A DNA stretch of 64,000 nucleotides from positions 1 through 64,000 of the forward strand of contig CAIZPP010000325.1 of assembly GCA_903934875.1 (NCBI GenBank), written 5' to 3'. The stretch comes from an uncultured Methylococcaceae bacterium. Its GTDB lineage: Bacteria > Pseudomonadota > Gammaproteobacteria > Methylococcales > Methylococcaceae. The notes beneath the pieces were generated by a model. That model saw nothing but the letters and a program-made list of their open reading frames with translations. It was not told where the DNA came from and did not search any database. A program made the translations under genes and the position numbers. This document shows, one piece after another, positions 1-9,315 of the stretch (its first letter is position 1; every line of letters begins with the position of its first letter).

Positions 1-1
1 A

Positions 2-607
2 GGACCGCTTGAGGATACCCACCCAAGCATTGCCTACGACTTCTTTTCAAACGCAGACAAAGAAAGTGGCGGGGAAACATCAAGCAGAGAATCTGCAGAT
101 ACTTCCGAAAATCCAGAAATAGAAAACATAATCCCGTTCGACAAAAATGAAATCTATACTGATGTGGAAGAAATTGAGATTCCATCTGAAAACATGGAAG
201 AAATCGAGATTCCATCTGAAAACATGGAAGAAATCGATATCCCCTCTGAAAGCATGGAAGAAATGCTTGCAAAGCTAAACGCCTTGAGCGAACACAAGCC
301 TGTACAACACAATTCTGGCGAAAATACCCAAAGTGACCAAAACCAAAAATGGGGGAATCTTGTCATAGATCAAGTGGAAACAGATGACCAGGAAAACGCT
401 TTCGATTTTGAAAAAGACATTCCAGATAATTCGCCGCCAGTTGAGCTTGATGATCTCAGAACTAAATTGGATTTAGCGAAGGCCTATTACGATTTGGGTG
501 ACGAGGAATCAGCATTTGCAATACTTCAAAATGTCGCACTCTTTGGGAATAGCTATCAAAAAGAAGAGGCGAATTCGCTGTTAGCAAAACTCAATGTTAA
601 AGGATGA
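2..607 (+). CDS. fimV: FimV-like protein, C-terminal part (5' truncated)
   Basis: The frame is open from the window edge, so only the last 201 residues are seen. The C-terminus, with a run like LDLAKAYYDLGDEESAFAIL followed by a second short helix pair, matches the conserved TPR-like end of FimV, the inner-membrane/peptidoglycan hub protein for type IV pili and polar localisation. The preceding acidic stretch holds a 30-bp tandem repeat (about residues 52-85) giving EEIEIPSENM three times, the last copy diverged; acidic low complexity is normal for FimV. A repeat element begins 5 bases after the stop. The identification rests on the tail only. Confidence 0.7.
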   Translation, partial: GPLEDTHPSIAYDFFSNADKESGGETSSRESADTSENPEIENIIPFDKNEIYTDVEEIEIPSENMEEIEIPSENMEEIDIPSESMEEMLAKLNALSEHKPVQHNSGENTQSDQNQKWGNLVIDQVETDDQENAFDFEKDIPDNSPPVELDDLRTKLDLAKAYYDLGDEESAFAILQNVALFGNSYQKEEANSLLAKLNVKG

Positions 608-611
608 TATC

Positions 612-732
612 CAGCATTTTCAACATCAAAGAGTTACTTGATAGCTCGAATGAAAGGGCAAGATATTCAGTTAACTTGAAACGTTAGCTGAATATCCTTT
701 ATTAGGTATATTTTAAAGCTGAAAATGCTGTA
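612..732. mobile_element. Family A palindromic element (MITE-like)
   Basis: The left arm starts CAGCATTTTCAACATCAAAG and continues GTTACTTGATA; the right arm ends CTGAAAATGCTGTA. Arms and length (about 120 bp) match other copies in the window. The interior holds its own inverted repeat (GATATTCAG / CTGAATATC). No coding capacity. Confidence 0.75.
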
Positions 733-750
733 CATAAAGATTCATCGTAA

Positions 751-786
751 GCGCCCCCCCTCGCCCTGCGGGAGAGGGGCAGGGCC
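751..786. repeat. GC-rich hairpin repeat
   Basis: CCCCTCGCCC faces GGGAGAGGGG around a short CTGC-type loop. A near copy lies at 47709-47748. The rest of 733-937 holds nothing else recognised. Confidence 0.5.
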
Positions 787-937
787 GTCTGCCAATGTTG
801 GGTTACGGCGCAAAAAGACGCGCATCACCCAACCGTAACCGTTCACTCCTCCTAGGAATGCGGCCATCTTGGCCGCCATTTCAGCGGGCGAGACACTCGC
901 ACTCCAGGGAAAAGGCAGGGGGAGTGAGCGCTTACCA

Positions 938-1147
938 CTAACTTAGCACCAATTTGACTACACCGTAAATCAACAATATAAACAGAATCGTCCCTATCAC
1001 TCCGGCACCAATAAACACTGCGACATTGCCTTGCTGAAAGTCGCGTTCCCGATTTTTATTGCTTTGCACCCCAAAAGCAGCCGCCAAAACGCTAGCAATC
1101 ACTTGAAACAGATTCGGTTTTTCACTACCGCTATCATGATGGTCCAT
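938..1147 (-). CDS. Small single-pass membrane protein
   Basis: About 69 residues: a short soluble N-terminus (MDHHDSGSEKPNLFQ) and a C-terminal membrane span around VAVFIGAGVIGTILFILLIY. The ATG at 1147 is preferred because a G-rich run lies about 10 bases upstream. A TTG at 1171, overlapping the upstream stop, would give 77 residues. It is probably co-transcribed with the membrane gene just upstream. Family not recognised. Confidence 0.55.
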   Translation of the reverse strand: MDHHDSGSEKPNLFQVIASVLAAAFGVQSNKNRERDFQQGNVAVFIGAGVIGTILFILLIYGVVKLVLS

Positions 1148-1167
1148 GGTGGACAGCCCCCGCAAGC

Positions 1168-1599
1168 TCAAACAACGCCTTTCTTCTTGTTTTGGTAATA
1201 CTTCACGCCAAAGGCAATGCCGATCACTAGAACCAAAAGTATGAAAGTAAGGAAAGAGTCATTGATAGCCCCCCAAGCCTTTTCGTCAGTATTGTCCTCA
1301 TAAGGCCGCAAGTACTTCAACAAATAAAACGGAACCTCCATCGTCATCAGTGAGAGTCCGAAGGAGACCATGATCCTGTCGACTATCTTATTATCACTAA
1401 GGGTTAAATTGCTAAAAAACAGTTTAAAAATAACGTAACCAGGTAAGATGTCTTCTAGGAAGAAGAACACAGCCCGTTCAATTTGCTTAAAAAACTGGCC
1501 CCCAAACAAGGAAAATGCAACAACGTAAAATACGGCTGCGGCCACAAGACCTAGCCCAATCTTTTTATCGTCTTCATCGAAAACAAAGTAATCTTTCAT
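1168..1599 (-). CDS. Multi-span membrane protein of unknown function
   Basis: 143 residues with about four hydrophobic segments (roughly 16-36, 44-65, 78-95 and 115-134) and charged ends. It precedes the small membrane gene at 938-1147 with close spacing, so the two form a bicistronic unit. No family motif recognised. It is probably an inner-membrane protein. Confidence 0.55.
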   Translation of the reverse strand: MKDYFVFDEDDKKIGLGLVAAAVFYVVAFSLFGGQFFKQIERAVFFFLEDILPGYVIFKLFFSNLTLSDNKIVDRIMVSFGLSLMTMEVPFYLLKYLRPYEDNTDEKAWGAINDSFLTFILLVLVIGIAFGVKYYQNKKKGVV

Positions 1600-1623
1600 T
1601 TATCCACCTCTGCTACGTTTAAG

Positions 1624-2019
1624 TTATTTTTTTTTGAAAAAGTAAAACCCTTCCATGCCTCCCTTTAAGATCATCGAATCGCCAGTTTTCTCATAAACGG
1701 CATAATCCGATGTTTTCCCAGGCCGGCCCGGTTCTTCCAGCTTGAGCTTGCCGTCAGCGACAAAATATTTGAACTCCCGTGTGTCATCGGTTTTAAAATG
1801 ACGGTTGAAGCCCGAAGTCACAACCACGCCATCGGCGCGAAATTCCCATATTCTATTTTCGTCAATTTTTGGCTTGTCCACGCCGGGCGCAACCGACACA
1901 AGCGTCCAACTGCCAACAATTTCTTTATTGTCTTTCAGAGCAATGTCAGCCCAGACGGCATTGCCGAACAGGCCCGACAACAATAATGTACCAACCGCAT
2001 ATGACAATCTACTTCTCAT
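1624..2019 (-). CDS. Exported lipocalin-like small protein
   Basis: From the chosen ATG the product has a signal peptide (MRSRLSYAVGTLLLSGLFG, cleavage near VWA-D) and a mature part of about 108 residues built of short beta-strand runs. 'VGSWTLVSV', 'WEFRADGVVVTS' and 'YAVYEKTGDSMILKG' resemble lipocalin-like domains. The start at 2019 is chosen over 2046 because GGAGG lies 9 bases upstream. Monocistronic. The exact ligand or role is unknown. Confidence 0.6.
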   Translation of the reverse strand: MRSRLSYAVGTLLLSGLFGNAVWADIALKDNKEIVGSWTLVSVAPGVDKPKIDENRIWEFRADGVVVTSGFNRHFKTDDTREFKYFVADGKLKLEEPGRPGKTSDYAVYEKTGDSMILKGGMEGFYFFKKK

Positions 2020-2180
2020 TAGCTCAATCCTCCGACAAACTTTCATGTTATGGGTTCAACTTCCGGCCATCAAAAAAACAATAAGCTGACCGATAGCCAA
2101 TATCAATGGATAACATTATATTGTCACATTAATAGACCATGACTGACAAGGAAAAAACGGGGAAGGTAAAGCAAAACCTG

Positions 2181-2199
2181 CCCGGTTTAAAAAGCCGGG
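2181..2199 (-). terminator. Possible terminator of the leftward hipA operon
   Basis: CCCGG and CCGGG arms flank an AT-rich loop. Read leftward, the hairpin is followed by a T-rich run. It lies 60-80 bases beyond the hipA stop. Confidence 0.45.
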
Positions 2200-2261
2200 T
2201 CAGTCTGAGTGATTTATGGTGCCAGGCAAATGGATGATTTTTCGATCTTCGCTAGAAAAAA

Positions 2262-3476
2262 TCAGAAAGGACTCCTTAACAGCGGAATTCTTGCAAAGTG
2301 CCTTTCCAGTATGTTGCACGCTTCGGCATCATAGCCAAAATCCCGCCCCGATCCATGCCAAGCATTCAGGATCGCATCTATCGCGGCCTGGACACGGACA
2401 ACCATCCGCCCCTCTTCATCGCCAATCTTCCGCGCCATGCGGCGGAAGGACTCCATGTTTATATCTTCCCATCGTTTCGATTTGGCAAAATTTAAAGCAA
2501 GGGTATCGTCCTGCTTATATTGGATAATTGAAACCAAATCATAAGCAGGTGAAAGTTCGGCCCTGATGCCGCCAGGATAAAGCAGGCTCCAGTTCTTCTG
2601 GTGGGCATCGCCGTTACCTGAGACGATGATGAAGACGATACGGCGGATGAATTCATCTAGTCCGGTTTCTCCGGTCAAAGACAGAACCAAACGCGCTACG
2701 GTTTCGTAGTTTGATTTATCGTATTTTCTGTCTGGATAGAGTCCCAATACTTGGGCAAAATCCTCCATGTGGATGCGCAGACCTGCTGCTGGCCGGTCAA
2801 AACGGCGAATGGCAAGCGCCTTCCGCTCGCGGAAATCGGCCAGTGCCGTCGGCAAGCCCGACACGTCAGCGACATCGACCAACTCCAATTCGGGGACGCG
2901 GATGCCGCTAGCCCCAGCCCAACGCATGGTGGCGCATTCGTTTTCGGGCACCCTGGGGTAGCGGGCGTCGGGGAGTTTAAGTATCCAGTCGCCTCCGCAC
3001 CCGCTGACTGGGATGGTCAGTCCACGCTCTCCGCGCTGGGCGGAAAATTTAAGCTGCACGCCGGCCAAGGAAAAACGCCACTGTTCAATTCCTACCTTGC
3101 TTTCAGCTTGCAGGCCGTCTTCCTCCTCCAACTCGGCCAGGGGTTCGTCGGCGACAATGCGCACCGCGCCGGGCAAGTCATCACCCAAGTGGTGAAGCAG
3201 AAAGAACTCCCGCGTAGAACCGATGCCTGCCTGTTTTACCAGCAAATCGCGGAGCGGTCCTTCGGGCAGCAGGTTGGAAAACCACGGCGGCACACGGGCA
3301 CGGCTGCGATGGACCTGCTCCAAGTCGTCCAAAAATAACTGTCCCAACACCGGGCGGGGGTAGGCCCGTTTGTAGGATTCTAGCAGGCGGAATTCGCAGC
3401 CATCGCTCTGGCCCAACGTAAGGATGCCGACAGCCTTATCGTGCAATAACACTTGCAACCGATTAGTGACTCCCAT
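2262..3476 (-). CDS. hipA: HipA family serine/threonine kinase
   Basis: 404 residues. An N-terminal HipA_N-like domain (about 5-110) precedes a kinase domain with SLAGVQLK (136-143), the nucleotide lysine in WILKLP (167), RFDR (225-228), the catalytic loop NGDAHQKNWSL (288-298) and AYD (311-313). All key residues are present, so it should be an active kinase. HipA kinases classically phosphorylate GltX and stop growth. No HipB helix-turn-helix gene is adjacent. Its ATG directly follows the TGA of the DUF262 gene (TGAATG), so translation is coupled. Confidence 0.9.
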   Translation of the reverse strand: MGVTNRLQVLLHDKAVGILTLGQSDGCEFRLLESYKRAYPRPVLGQLFLDDLEQVHRSRARVPPWFSNLLPEGPLRDLLVKQAGIGSTREFFLLHHLGDDLPGAVRIVADEPLAELEEEDGLQAESKVGIEQWRFSLAGVQLKFSAQRGERGLTIPVSGCGGDWILKLPDARYPRVPENECATMRWAGASGIRVPELELVDVADVSGLPTALADFRERKALAIRRFDRPAAGLRIHMEDFAQVLGLYPDRKYDKSNYETVARLVLSLTGETGLDEFIRRIVFIIVSGNGDAHQKNWSLLYPGGIRAELSPAYDLVSIIQYKQDDTLALNFAKSKRWEDINMESFRRMARKIGDEEGRMVVRVQAAIDAILNAWHGSGRDFGYDAEACNILERHFARIPLLRSPF

Positions 3477-5121
3477 TCAATCCTCCTCGTCCGCCACCAT
3501 GAGCGATGCCAACGAAGGCCGGTCCGGCTCGTCCCAGCGAGCATGGCGTTCGAAGAAGTCTTGAAAATGGGGGCGGAGAAATTCCGCCCGCAAGGCAAGA
3601 AAACCCTCAGCATCCCCATCGCGCAGCGCTTGTATTGCATCTTCGCTTATACCGTGGGAAGCGAGAATTCCTGCATCCGCCACATCCAGCAGAAGCCTGC
3701 GCAGCCCACCCGCACGGTTTGGGTGGACCAGTCGATTAGCGACGGACTGGACGAGACCGTTTTGCTTTCCAGATGTAGGGGTAATTATCATCGGAAATTT
3801 ACTATCGGCTTGTTTATTGCCAAGAAATGCGGTTAATCCAATATGCAAGCCAGTTTCAAAATCGCGCGGACCAAGTTCCAACAAAGCGATAACCAACAAT
3901 TTCCCTATCGAGTGGCGGGAGTTGAACCGAGCAGACACGTCAGGGTAAGCCGTAGGTCGCTTTTCAACCATCTTCAGCAAGCGCTGCACGGAGTCTTCCT
4001 CATTCCGGCCTAATGCATTTCAAGGCGGCACGGGTGGAAACATTATCACCCAGATGAGTCCCGTTTAGCACCCCACGCCAGAGCCAGCGTGCGAGCAAAT
4101 CGCGTGAGCGGGGTTGGGGGTTAGGATATTGATGGAAAAACTTACCTAAGATAGCCAGCGGTTGTTTATACGGCAGTAATTCATAATGCGGAATGCCTGC
4201 GTCGCGCTTTAAGAACTGGATGGCTAATGCCGTTGCCTGCGCCGTCTCACGGTAAGCGGCTTCTGCCAATTTATCATTAGCCAGACGCAAGGGCCGTCCC
4301 CATTCGCTGACATCCGCGCCTTGCAAAATCCTTAGCAAACGGTACAAGATTTTTTCTTCGATATGACCAAAATCAAATTGGGTCAATTCAGCAACAATTT
4401 GCGGGATGGTCGCAGGTCTCGTCTGGGAACGCGCTCCATGCAGGGCATCAAAGACTTGGGATGCTTGAAGTGGCTTGCCGGAAGAATTTATCCGACTGAA
4501 AATCTCCCGCAAGGTATCTTCGTTGTCAGTGCGTACCAAACAGGCGGGAATTTCGTATTCCCTGACCCGTTTGCCCAACTGAAATGCGCGGTCCCGCCGT
4601 TCCTTGTCATCTGGTGCCTTAACGTAAGCCCATTGCATCAAATTCTCCGAATCCAGCACCACGGTCATCGGTAGCCAACGGGCGGGGGCTTCGCTCCGCT
4701 TGCCCGGCGGGGGAGGGGCAACGAACTCTCCCTCGTCCAAATCGAAATACAGTGCGAATGCGTCTGTATCCGGTTCCGGGGCCAACAATATCCGCGCTAG
4801 TGAGACGATGCGCTGCTGCCCGTCCACTACCCAAAGGGCATCGCTACGCCCCCCCGCGCTTACCGTGAGCGACCCGAAGCGCATTTCACCCGGCTCGGCT
4901 TTGGTTTCCCAAAACAGCAGCGTTCCCACCGGATAGCCCCGGTAGAGGCTATCGATGAGCTTGCGGGCATCCTCCCGCTCCCACTTCAGAGGCCGTTGAA
5001 AAGAAGGGACACGCACCCTCCCGCTGCGCACCTCGGCAAGCAGGTCCTCGATCTTAAAAGCCCGTGCTTCCGGGCGGCGGGCTAAAGACTCGGGAGTTTG
5101 GTTATCGTCTGTCTTTGCCAC
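3477..5121 (-). pseudogene. DUF262 (GmrSD N-terminal-like) protein, frameshifted
   Basis: The first part (5121-4000) has DUF262 features: VPSFQRPLKW (38-47), the hallmark DGQQR (100-104) and FSRINSSGK (208-216). DUF262 is the ParB/Srx-fold domain seen in GmrS-type modified-DNA restriction proteins. This frame ends after KCIRPE, while the neighbouring frame continues as NEEDSVQRLLKMVE and runs to 3477 with DUF262 C-terminal character. One missing or extra base near 3995-4010 explains both. It could be real inactivation or an assembly error; no homopolymer is present. The gene is fused by stop/start overlap to hipA. Confidence 0.75.
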
Positions 5122-5152
5122 TTATAGATTTTTGCCTTTGACCAAACAGCAT

Positions 5153-6250
5153 TTAACTGCTCTTGACGCTCTTAATGAGTTTGGCAAGTTGTTCGATGCC
5201 GTCAAAAGTGGACGGCAAACTCTCCTCATTCAGAATAATTCCGCTAAAAATTAGGTTCTCAAATTTTTCGAGGGATGACTTGTCTTGTGCCTTAATTTTA
5301 CTCGCATATTCGGCATAGCTTTGGATAAACTGGCACAGGGAGGTTCTTAGCTCCAACTGAAGCAGTTGCGCATTGATAGAGCGGAAGTGCGAATGGACCA
5401 CCCGGAAAAAATAAACCAACAGTACTTCTAGCCCTATCAATGCGGGCAATGTGTAGATTAAAGTGTCTTTATGTTGGTCAATTTCTGATATATGGGTGGC
5501 AGCAAAATAAATTTCCCAGACTATGGGTGAGAAAACTACAGCACCAATAAACAACAACGACCTGAAGGTCCATTTCTTGTCATAGGACTTGTCCTTCGTT
5601 AGCTTTTGAAAGCCATGTACTAAACCGACAAAATTGTATTCCGTTTCGTATTTGCCAAGTTGCTCCTTAAGTTTGTTAACTTCCGACAGCTTGCCTTCAA
5701 GATACTCGTCCCAATCATTTTTCCGATCACCGGCTGATTGGATGGCTCTAGTGAAAGCTCGTACATCAGACAAATTTTGATGATAAATCAGTCTCTTAAC
5801 AAGATGAGCTGGCATCAGGTAATTAGCGAAAACAAGCTGCTGTTTTTCGAATGCGGGGAAGGAATCCAAATTGTTGCCTACAAAATCATTTATCCGTATA
5901 AATTCGAAGTTTGGCTCACTTTGCGTTGAAAATTCCACTTCTAGGAGAAACCTATATGCTTGGATGAAGATGCTCATTAAGATGGATTCATTTTCTATCG
6001 ACTGAGGTGCAAAGTTCCGCATTGCAGAAATGAAGTCCTTCCCTATCAACTGAATATTCCAACTACAAAGTCGGTCAAATTCTCCAGGTCCAGTGATTAT
6101 CCAATTGAGAATTTTAACAAGGTGGGGGACTACATTTGGGTTGGTCGATAACTCCTCCTGATTCGAGAGGTTTTTAATGAGCTGGTGTAAGGCACTTAGA
6201 TTCGCCTCTTCCGCGAAAAAGGGAGTCGGTTGCTCTTGCTCTGCTGTCAT
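5153..6250 (-). CDS. Two-span membrane protein of unknown function
   Basis: 365 residues. The mostly helical soluble N-terminal part (about 1-220) is followed by two hydrophobic segments (FIGAVVFSPIVWEIYF and TLIYTLPALIGLEVLLVYFF) and a helical C-terminal tail. No catalytic motif was recognised. It ends 31 bases before the DUF262 gene and points the same way, so it is likely the first gene of that operon. It could be the membrane or sensor component of the putative DUF262-HipA unit; this is inference from position. Confidence 0.6.
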   Translation of the reverse strand: MTAEQEQPTPFFAEEANLSALHQLIKNLSNQEELSTNPNVVPHLVKILNWIITGPGEFDRLCSWNIQLIGKDFISAMRNFAPQSIENESILMSIFIQAYRFLLEVEFSTQSEPNFEFIRINDFVGNNLDSFPAFEKQQLVFANYLMPAHLVKRLIYHQNLSDVRAFTRAIQSAGDRKNDWDEYLEGKLSEVNKLKEQLGKYETEYNFVGLVHGFQKLTKDKSYDKKWTFRSLLFIGAVVFSPIVWEIYFAATHISEIDQHKDTLIYTLPALIGLEVLLVYFFRVVHSHFRSINAQLLQLELRTSLCQFIQSYAEYASKIKAQDKSSLEKFENLIFSGIILNEESLPSTFDGIEQLAKLIKSVKSS

Positions 6251-6302
6251 TGCTATCCAATTCCAAGGTTAACGCGAAGGTAATCTTTAGCCACTGATTT
6301 AT

Positions 6303-6428
6303 TACAGCGTTTTCATATTCTAAATAGTAACTAAAATGACGGATATTTAATCAAGCCTTTGATTTAACGGCGCACCTTGCGCAACCAAACACTTTATCAA
6401 GTAACTATTTGATGTTGAAAACGCTGCA
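6303..6428. mobile_element. Family A palindromic element, overlapping a gene end
   Basis: The left arm TACAGCGTTTTCATATTCTA and a right arm ending GATGTTGAAAACGCTGCA bound about 126 bp. The right arm is read by the leftward protease gene and encodes its last residues and stop (see 6405-6812). Confidence 0.7.
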
Positions 6429-6812
6429 TTTCAAATCCACCCGGCTAACCTTGACCAACCGATGCCCTAGCATGTCCACCGCAGCTTGCGCCTGCTCCAA
6501 GGGGATGTAACCGATCAGCGGTTCATAGGCACCCGCCTCGGGGCGCATGTCAATGAATAAAACTTCCGTCATCACCGGACGGAAACGTTCCAAGTGCAGC
6601 AGCACCGGTCCGCAAATAATCCCTTCAATAATGCTTTGATCGGCGATTTCCACTTCGACGGTATCCAGTTCCGTCAACGGGCCAAGCCTTTCACGCCAAG
6701 CAGTAGGCAAGGTGAGGTAGGCTGCGCCCGTATCGACCAAGGCATTGAAGTGGATCGAATGATTGGCATCAAGCGCGTTTTCAACATTGGCTTCGACGAT
6801 AATTCGGTCCAT
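6405..6812 (-). CDS. Clan AA retropepsin-like aspartic protease
   Basis: 135 residues. The catalytic motif is ALVDTGAAYLTLP (about 25-37), with Asp in DTGA followed by hydrophobic strands. A second conserved stretch is EPLIGYIPLEQA. Such single-domain proteases work as dimers; cellular substrates are mostly unknown. It follows aspS on the same strand by 66 bases. The final CSVFNIK and the stop are encoded inside the family A repeat arm, so the natural C-terminus was probably replaced by the insertion. Confidence 0.75.
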   Translation of the reverse strand: MDRIIVEANVENALDANHSIHFNALVDTGAAYLTLPTAWRERLGPLTELDTVEVEIADQSIIEGIICGPVLLHLERFRPVMTEVLFIDMRPEAGAYEPLIGYIPLEQAQAAVDMLGHRLVKVSRVDLKCSVFNIK

Positions 6813-6878
6813 CTGCTGGTTTCCTTTAAAATTGATCTATAGCCGGACGGGATATGTTATCCCGCCCTCAAAGCAAAC

Positions 6879-8672
6879 CTACTCCCCACCCTCAACCTGT
6901 CCCTTGGGCGGTTTGCGCAGTTTGATGCCCAACTCGCGCAATTGCAAATCGGTGACGGTGGAGGGCGTGTCGAACAGCGGGCACCAGGCGGATTGGGTCT
7001 TGGGGAAGGCCATCACCTCGCGGATGGAACTGGCACCGGTCATCAGCATCACCAGCCGATCCATGCCAAAGGCCAGGCCGCCATGCGGCGGTGCGCCGTA
7101 TTTCAGCGCGGTCAGCAAAAAGCCGAACTTGCGGTTGGCCTCTTCCTCGCCTATGCCGAGCAGATCGAACACCGTGCTTTGCAACTCGGTGTTGTGGATA
7201 CGAATCGAGCCGCCGCCCAGTTCGGTGCCGTTGAGTACCATATCGTAGGCACGGGACAGGGCTTTGCCAGGGTTCCAGACCAGTTCCTCCCGCGAACAAT
7301 TGGGGGCGGTGAAGGGATGGTGGATGGCGAACCAGCGATTCGTCTTCTCGTCCCATTCGAACATGGGGAAGTCGGTGACCCACAGCGGCTTCCAACCGCG
7401 CTCGACCAAGCCGAAATCATGCCCGAGCTTGACCCGCAATGCGCCCATGGCTTCGTTGACGATGCGGGCCTTGTCGGCACCGAAGAAAATCAGGTCGCCG
7501 GTTTGCGCGTCAGTGCGCTCCAGAATGGCCGCGACGGATGCCTCCGGCAGGAACTTTAGGATGGGCGACTGCAAACCTTCCAAGCCCGCTGCCCGGTCAT
7601 TGACCTTGACATAGGCCAAGCCCTTGGCACCGTAAACGCCGACAAATTGAGTCAGCTCGTCGATTTGCTTGCGGGTCAGCTCGCACCCGCCTGGCAGTTT
7701 CAACGCGACCACACGGCCTTCCGGGTCGTTGGCGGGGGCGGCGAAAACCTTGAAATCCACAGCCTTCAACACGTCTGCCACATCCACCAATTCCAGAGGA
7801 ATGCGCAGGTCGGGCTTGTCGGAAGCGTAACGGCGGATGGCCTCGGCATGAGTCAGCCGGGGAAATGGATTGGGCAGCGGCTCATGCAGAATATCGTGGA
7901 ACAGCTTGCGGATCATCTCCTCCATGAGGCTCATGATTTGGTCTTCACTCATGAAGGACGTTTCAATATCGAGCTGGGTGAATTCCGGCTGGCGGTCGGC
8001 GCGCAAATCCTCGTCGCGGAAACAACGCACCACTTGATAATAACGGTCCATGCCGGAAATCATCAGCAACTGCTTGTACAGTTGCGGCGACTGGGGCAAG
8101 GCAAAAAAGGAGTTCTCATGGGTGCGGCTAGGCACGAGATAATCGCGCGCGCCTTCCGGGGTGGCCTTGGTGAGAATCGGCGTCTCGATCTCGTAGAAAC
8201 CCTCTTGGTCAAGAAAATTGCGCAGGTGGCGGGTAATGTCCCGGCGCATTCTGATGCGCTGCTGCATCAGCGGGCGGCGCAGGTCGATGTAGCGATAGCG
8301 CAAACGGGTTTCCTCGTTCACTTCGATATCGCTCTCTATTGGGAACGGCGGAGTCTCCGACTTGTTGAGAATCTCCAGCGCGGTCCCCAACACCTCCACC
8401 GCGCCTGTGGACATGTTGGCATTGACCGTGCCAACGGGGCGGCTGCGCACCTTGCCACGGACTTTCAACACATACTCATTGCGCACACTCTCGGCCAATT
8501 TGAAAGCGTCCGCCCGATCTGGGTCGAACACCACTTGCACCAAGCCTTCGCGGTCGCGCAAATCAATGAAAATGACTCCACCATGGTCCCGTCGGCGGTG
8601 TACCCAGCCACAAAGGTCCAATTCCTGGTCTAAATGGGTTTCGTTCAATTCTCCACAGTAGTGGCTGCGCAT
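6879..8672 (-). CDS. aspS: Aspartyl-tRNA synthetase
   Basis: 597 residues, the usual bacterial length. An OB-fold anticodon domain ([20 protein letters not shown] at about 21-40) precedes the class II core. Motif 2 is in [18 protein letters not shown], and motif 3 is in [13 protein letters not shown] near the C-terminus. The bacterial GAD insertion domain lies between. The protein charges tRNA-Asp (and tRNA-Asn in non-discriminating forms). It lies downstream of fmdB, a common arrangement. Confidence 0.97.
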   Translation of the reverse strand: MRSHYCGELNETHLDQELDLCGWVHRRRDHGGVIFIDLRDREGLVQVVFDPDRADAFKLAESVRNEYVLKVRGKVRSRPVGTVNANMSTGAVEVLGTALEILNKSETPPFPIESDIEVNEETRLRYRYIDLRRPLMQQRIRMRRDITRHLRNFLDQEGFYEIETPILTKATPEGARDYLVPSRTHENSFFALPQSPQLYKQLLMISGMDRYYQVVRCFRDEDLRADRQPEFTQLDIETSFMSEDQIMSLMEEMIRKLFHDILHEPLPNPFPRLTHAEAIRRYASDKPDLRIPLELVDVADVLKAVDFKVFAAPANDPEGRVVALKLPGGCELTRKQIDELTQFVGVYGAKGLAYVKVNDRAAGLEGLQSPILKFLPEASVAAILERTDAQTGDLIFFGADKARIVNEAMGALRVKLGHDFGLVERGWKPLWVTDFPMFEWDEKTNRWFAIHHPFTAPNCSREELVWNPGKALSRAYDMVLNGTELGGGSIRIHNTELQSTVFDLLGIGEEEANRKFGFLLTALKYGAPPHGGLAFGMDRLVMLMTGASSIREVMAFPKTQSAWCPLFDTPSTVTDLQLRELGIKLRKPPKGQVEGGE

Positions 8673-8765
8673 AGGTCGTTCTCTTTATTCGTTGCGGATA
8701 AACTAGGAATGGTACGTTCTAGCCGGAAGGTGTGCAAGTTCGAGTTATTAGGGTACTGCGGTAGG

Positions 8766-9092
8766 CTACGATGGACTTGCAGGTGTTTTTGGCACGGTCG
8801 TTGCCGTTGACGGCTTGGCCGTTTCCGCACCCGAAGCCTTCGCACCTTCTCCTGCTGAAGAAGAAACAGGCGCATCTGACTTGTCACCGGCAATATTTTT
8901 CTTTTTGTCCCCGCTTTTGAAGTCGGTTTCATACCAGCCCGCGCCCTTCAGTCGAAAGCCCGCCGCTGAAATCAGCTTGCTCAGCTCCGGTTTTCCGCAT
9001 TCGGGACAAAACTTCAACGGCTCCTCGCTGAGCTTCTGGATGACTTCCAGCGCGTGGCCGCAGGATTTGCATTGATATTCATAAATAGGCAT
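8766..9092 (-). CDS. FmdB-family zinc ribbon protein
   Basis: 108 residues. The N-terminal zinc ribbon has CKSC (8-11) and CPEC (29-32) after MPIYEYQC, the FmdB signature. The tail is Ala/Ser/Lys-rich and disordered. It was named for a regulator of fmd amide/formamide genes in Methylophilus, but its biochemical role is unclear. It sits directly before aspS. Confidence 0.88.
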   Translation of the reverse strand: MPIYEYQCKSCGHALEVIQKLSEEPLKFCPECGKPELSKLISAAGFRLKGAGWYETDFKSGDKKKNIAGDKSDAPVSSSAGEGAKASGAETAKPSTATTVPKTPASPS

Positions 9093-9239
9093 GGGATTGG
9101 CTCCTTGAGCGATTCGGTTAATTCAATAATATATGGAGGATGCAGAGCGATTTTTCAAGGGCTTTAATCGGACTCGGTCTTGAAGGCCAAGTCGGTCTAA
9201 TTTGCTATGAAGCGCGAGGGGGTTGCAATCCCTTCCATC

Positions 9240-9273
9240 ATATCAAGTAAACATTTGCTGTTGATAACGCTGT
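9240..9273. repeat. Single arm of a family A element
   Basis: TATCAAGTAA followed by TGTTGATAACGCTGTA resembles the right arm of family A. No matching left arm was found in 9093-9240, so it is probably a degraded copy. It lies in the pyrC leader. Confidence 0.5.
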
Positions 9274-9315
9274 ATCTTAATATTTTACGCCAGTTTTTAA
9301 CGAGGAATCCCAACC

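Noticed and set aside
2751-3338. Open frame opposite hipA
   Set aside because: Antisense to intact kinase motifs; no support.
2262-3476. HipA as part of a HipBST set
   Set aside because: No HipB or HipS-like small gene lies beside it.
7647-8633. A 328-codon open frame opposite aspS
   Set aside because: It lies fully inside aspS on the other strand, has no family motif, and is the usual shadow of a GC-rich gene.
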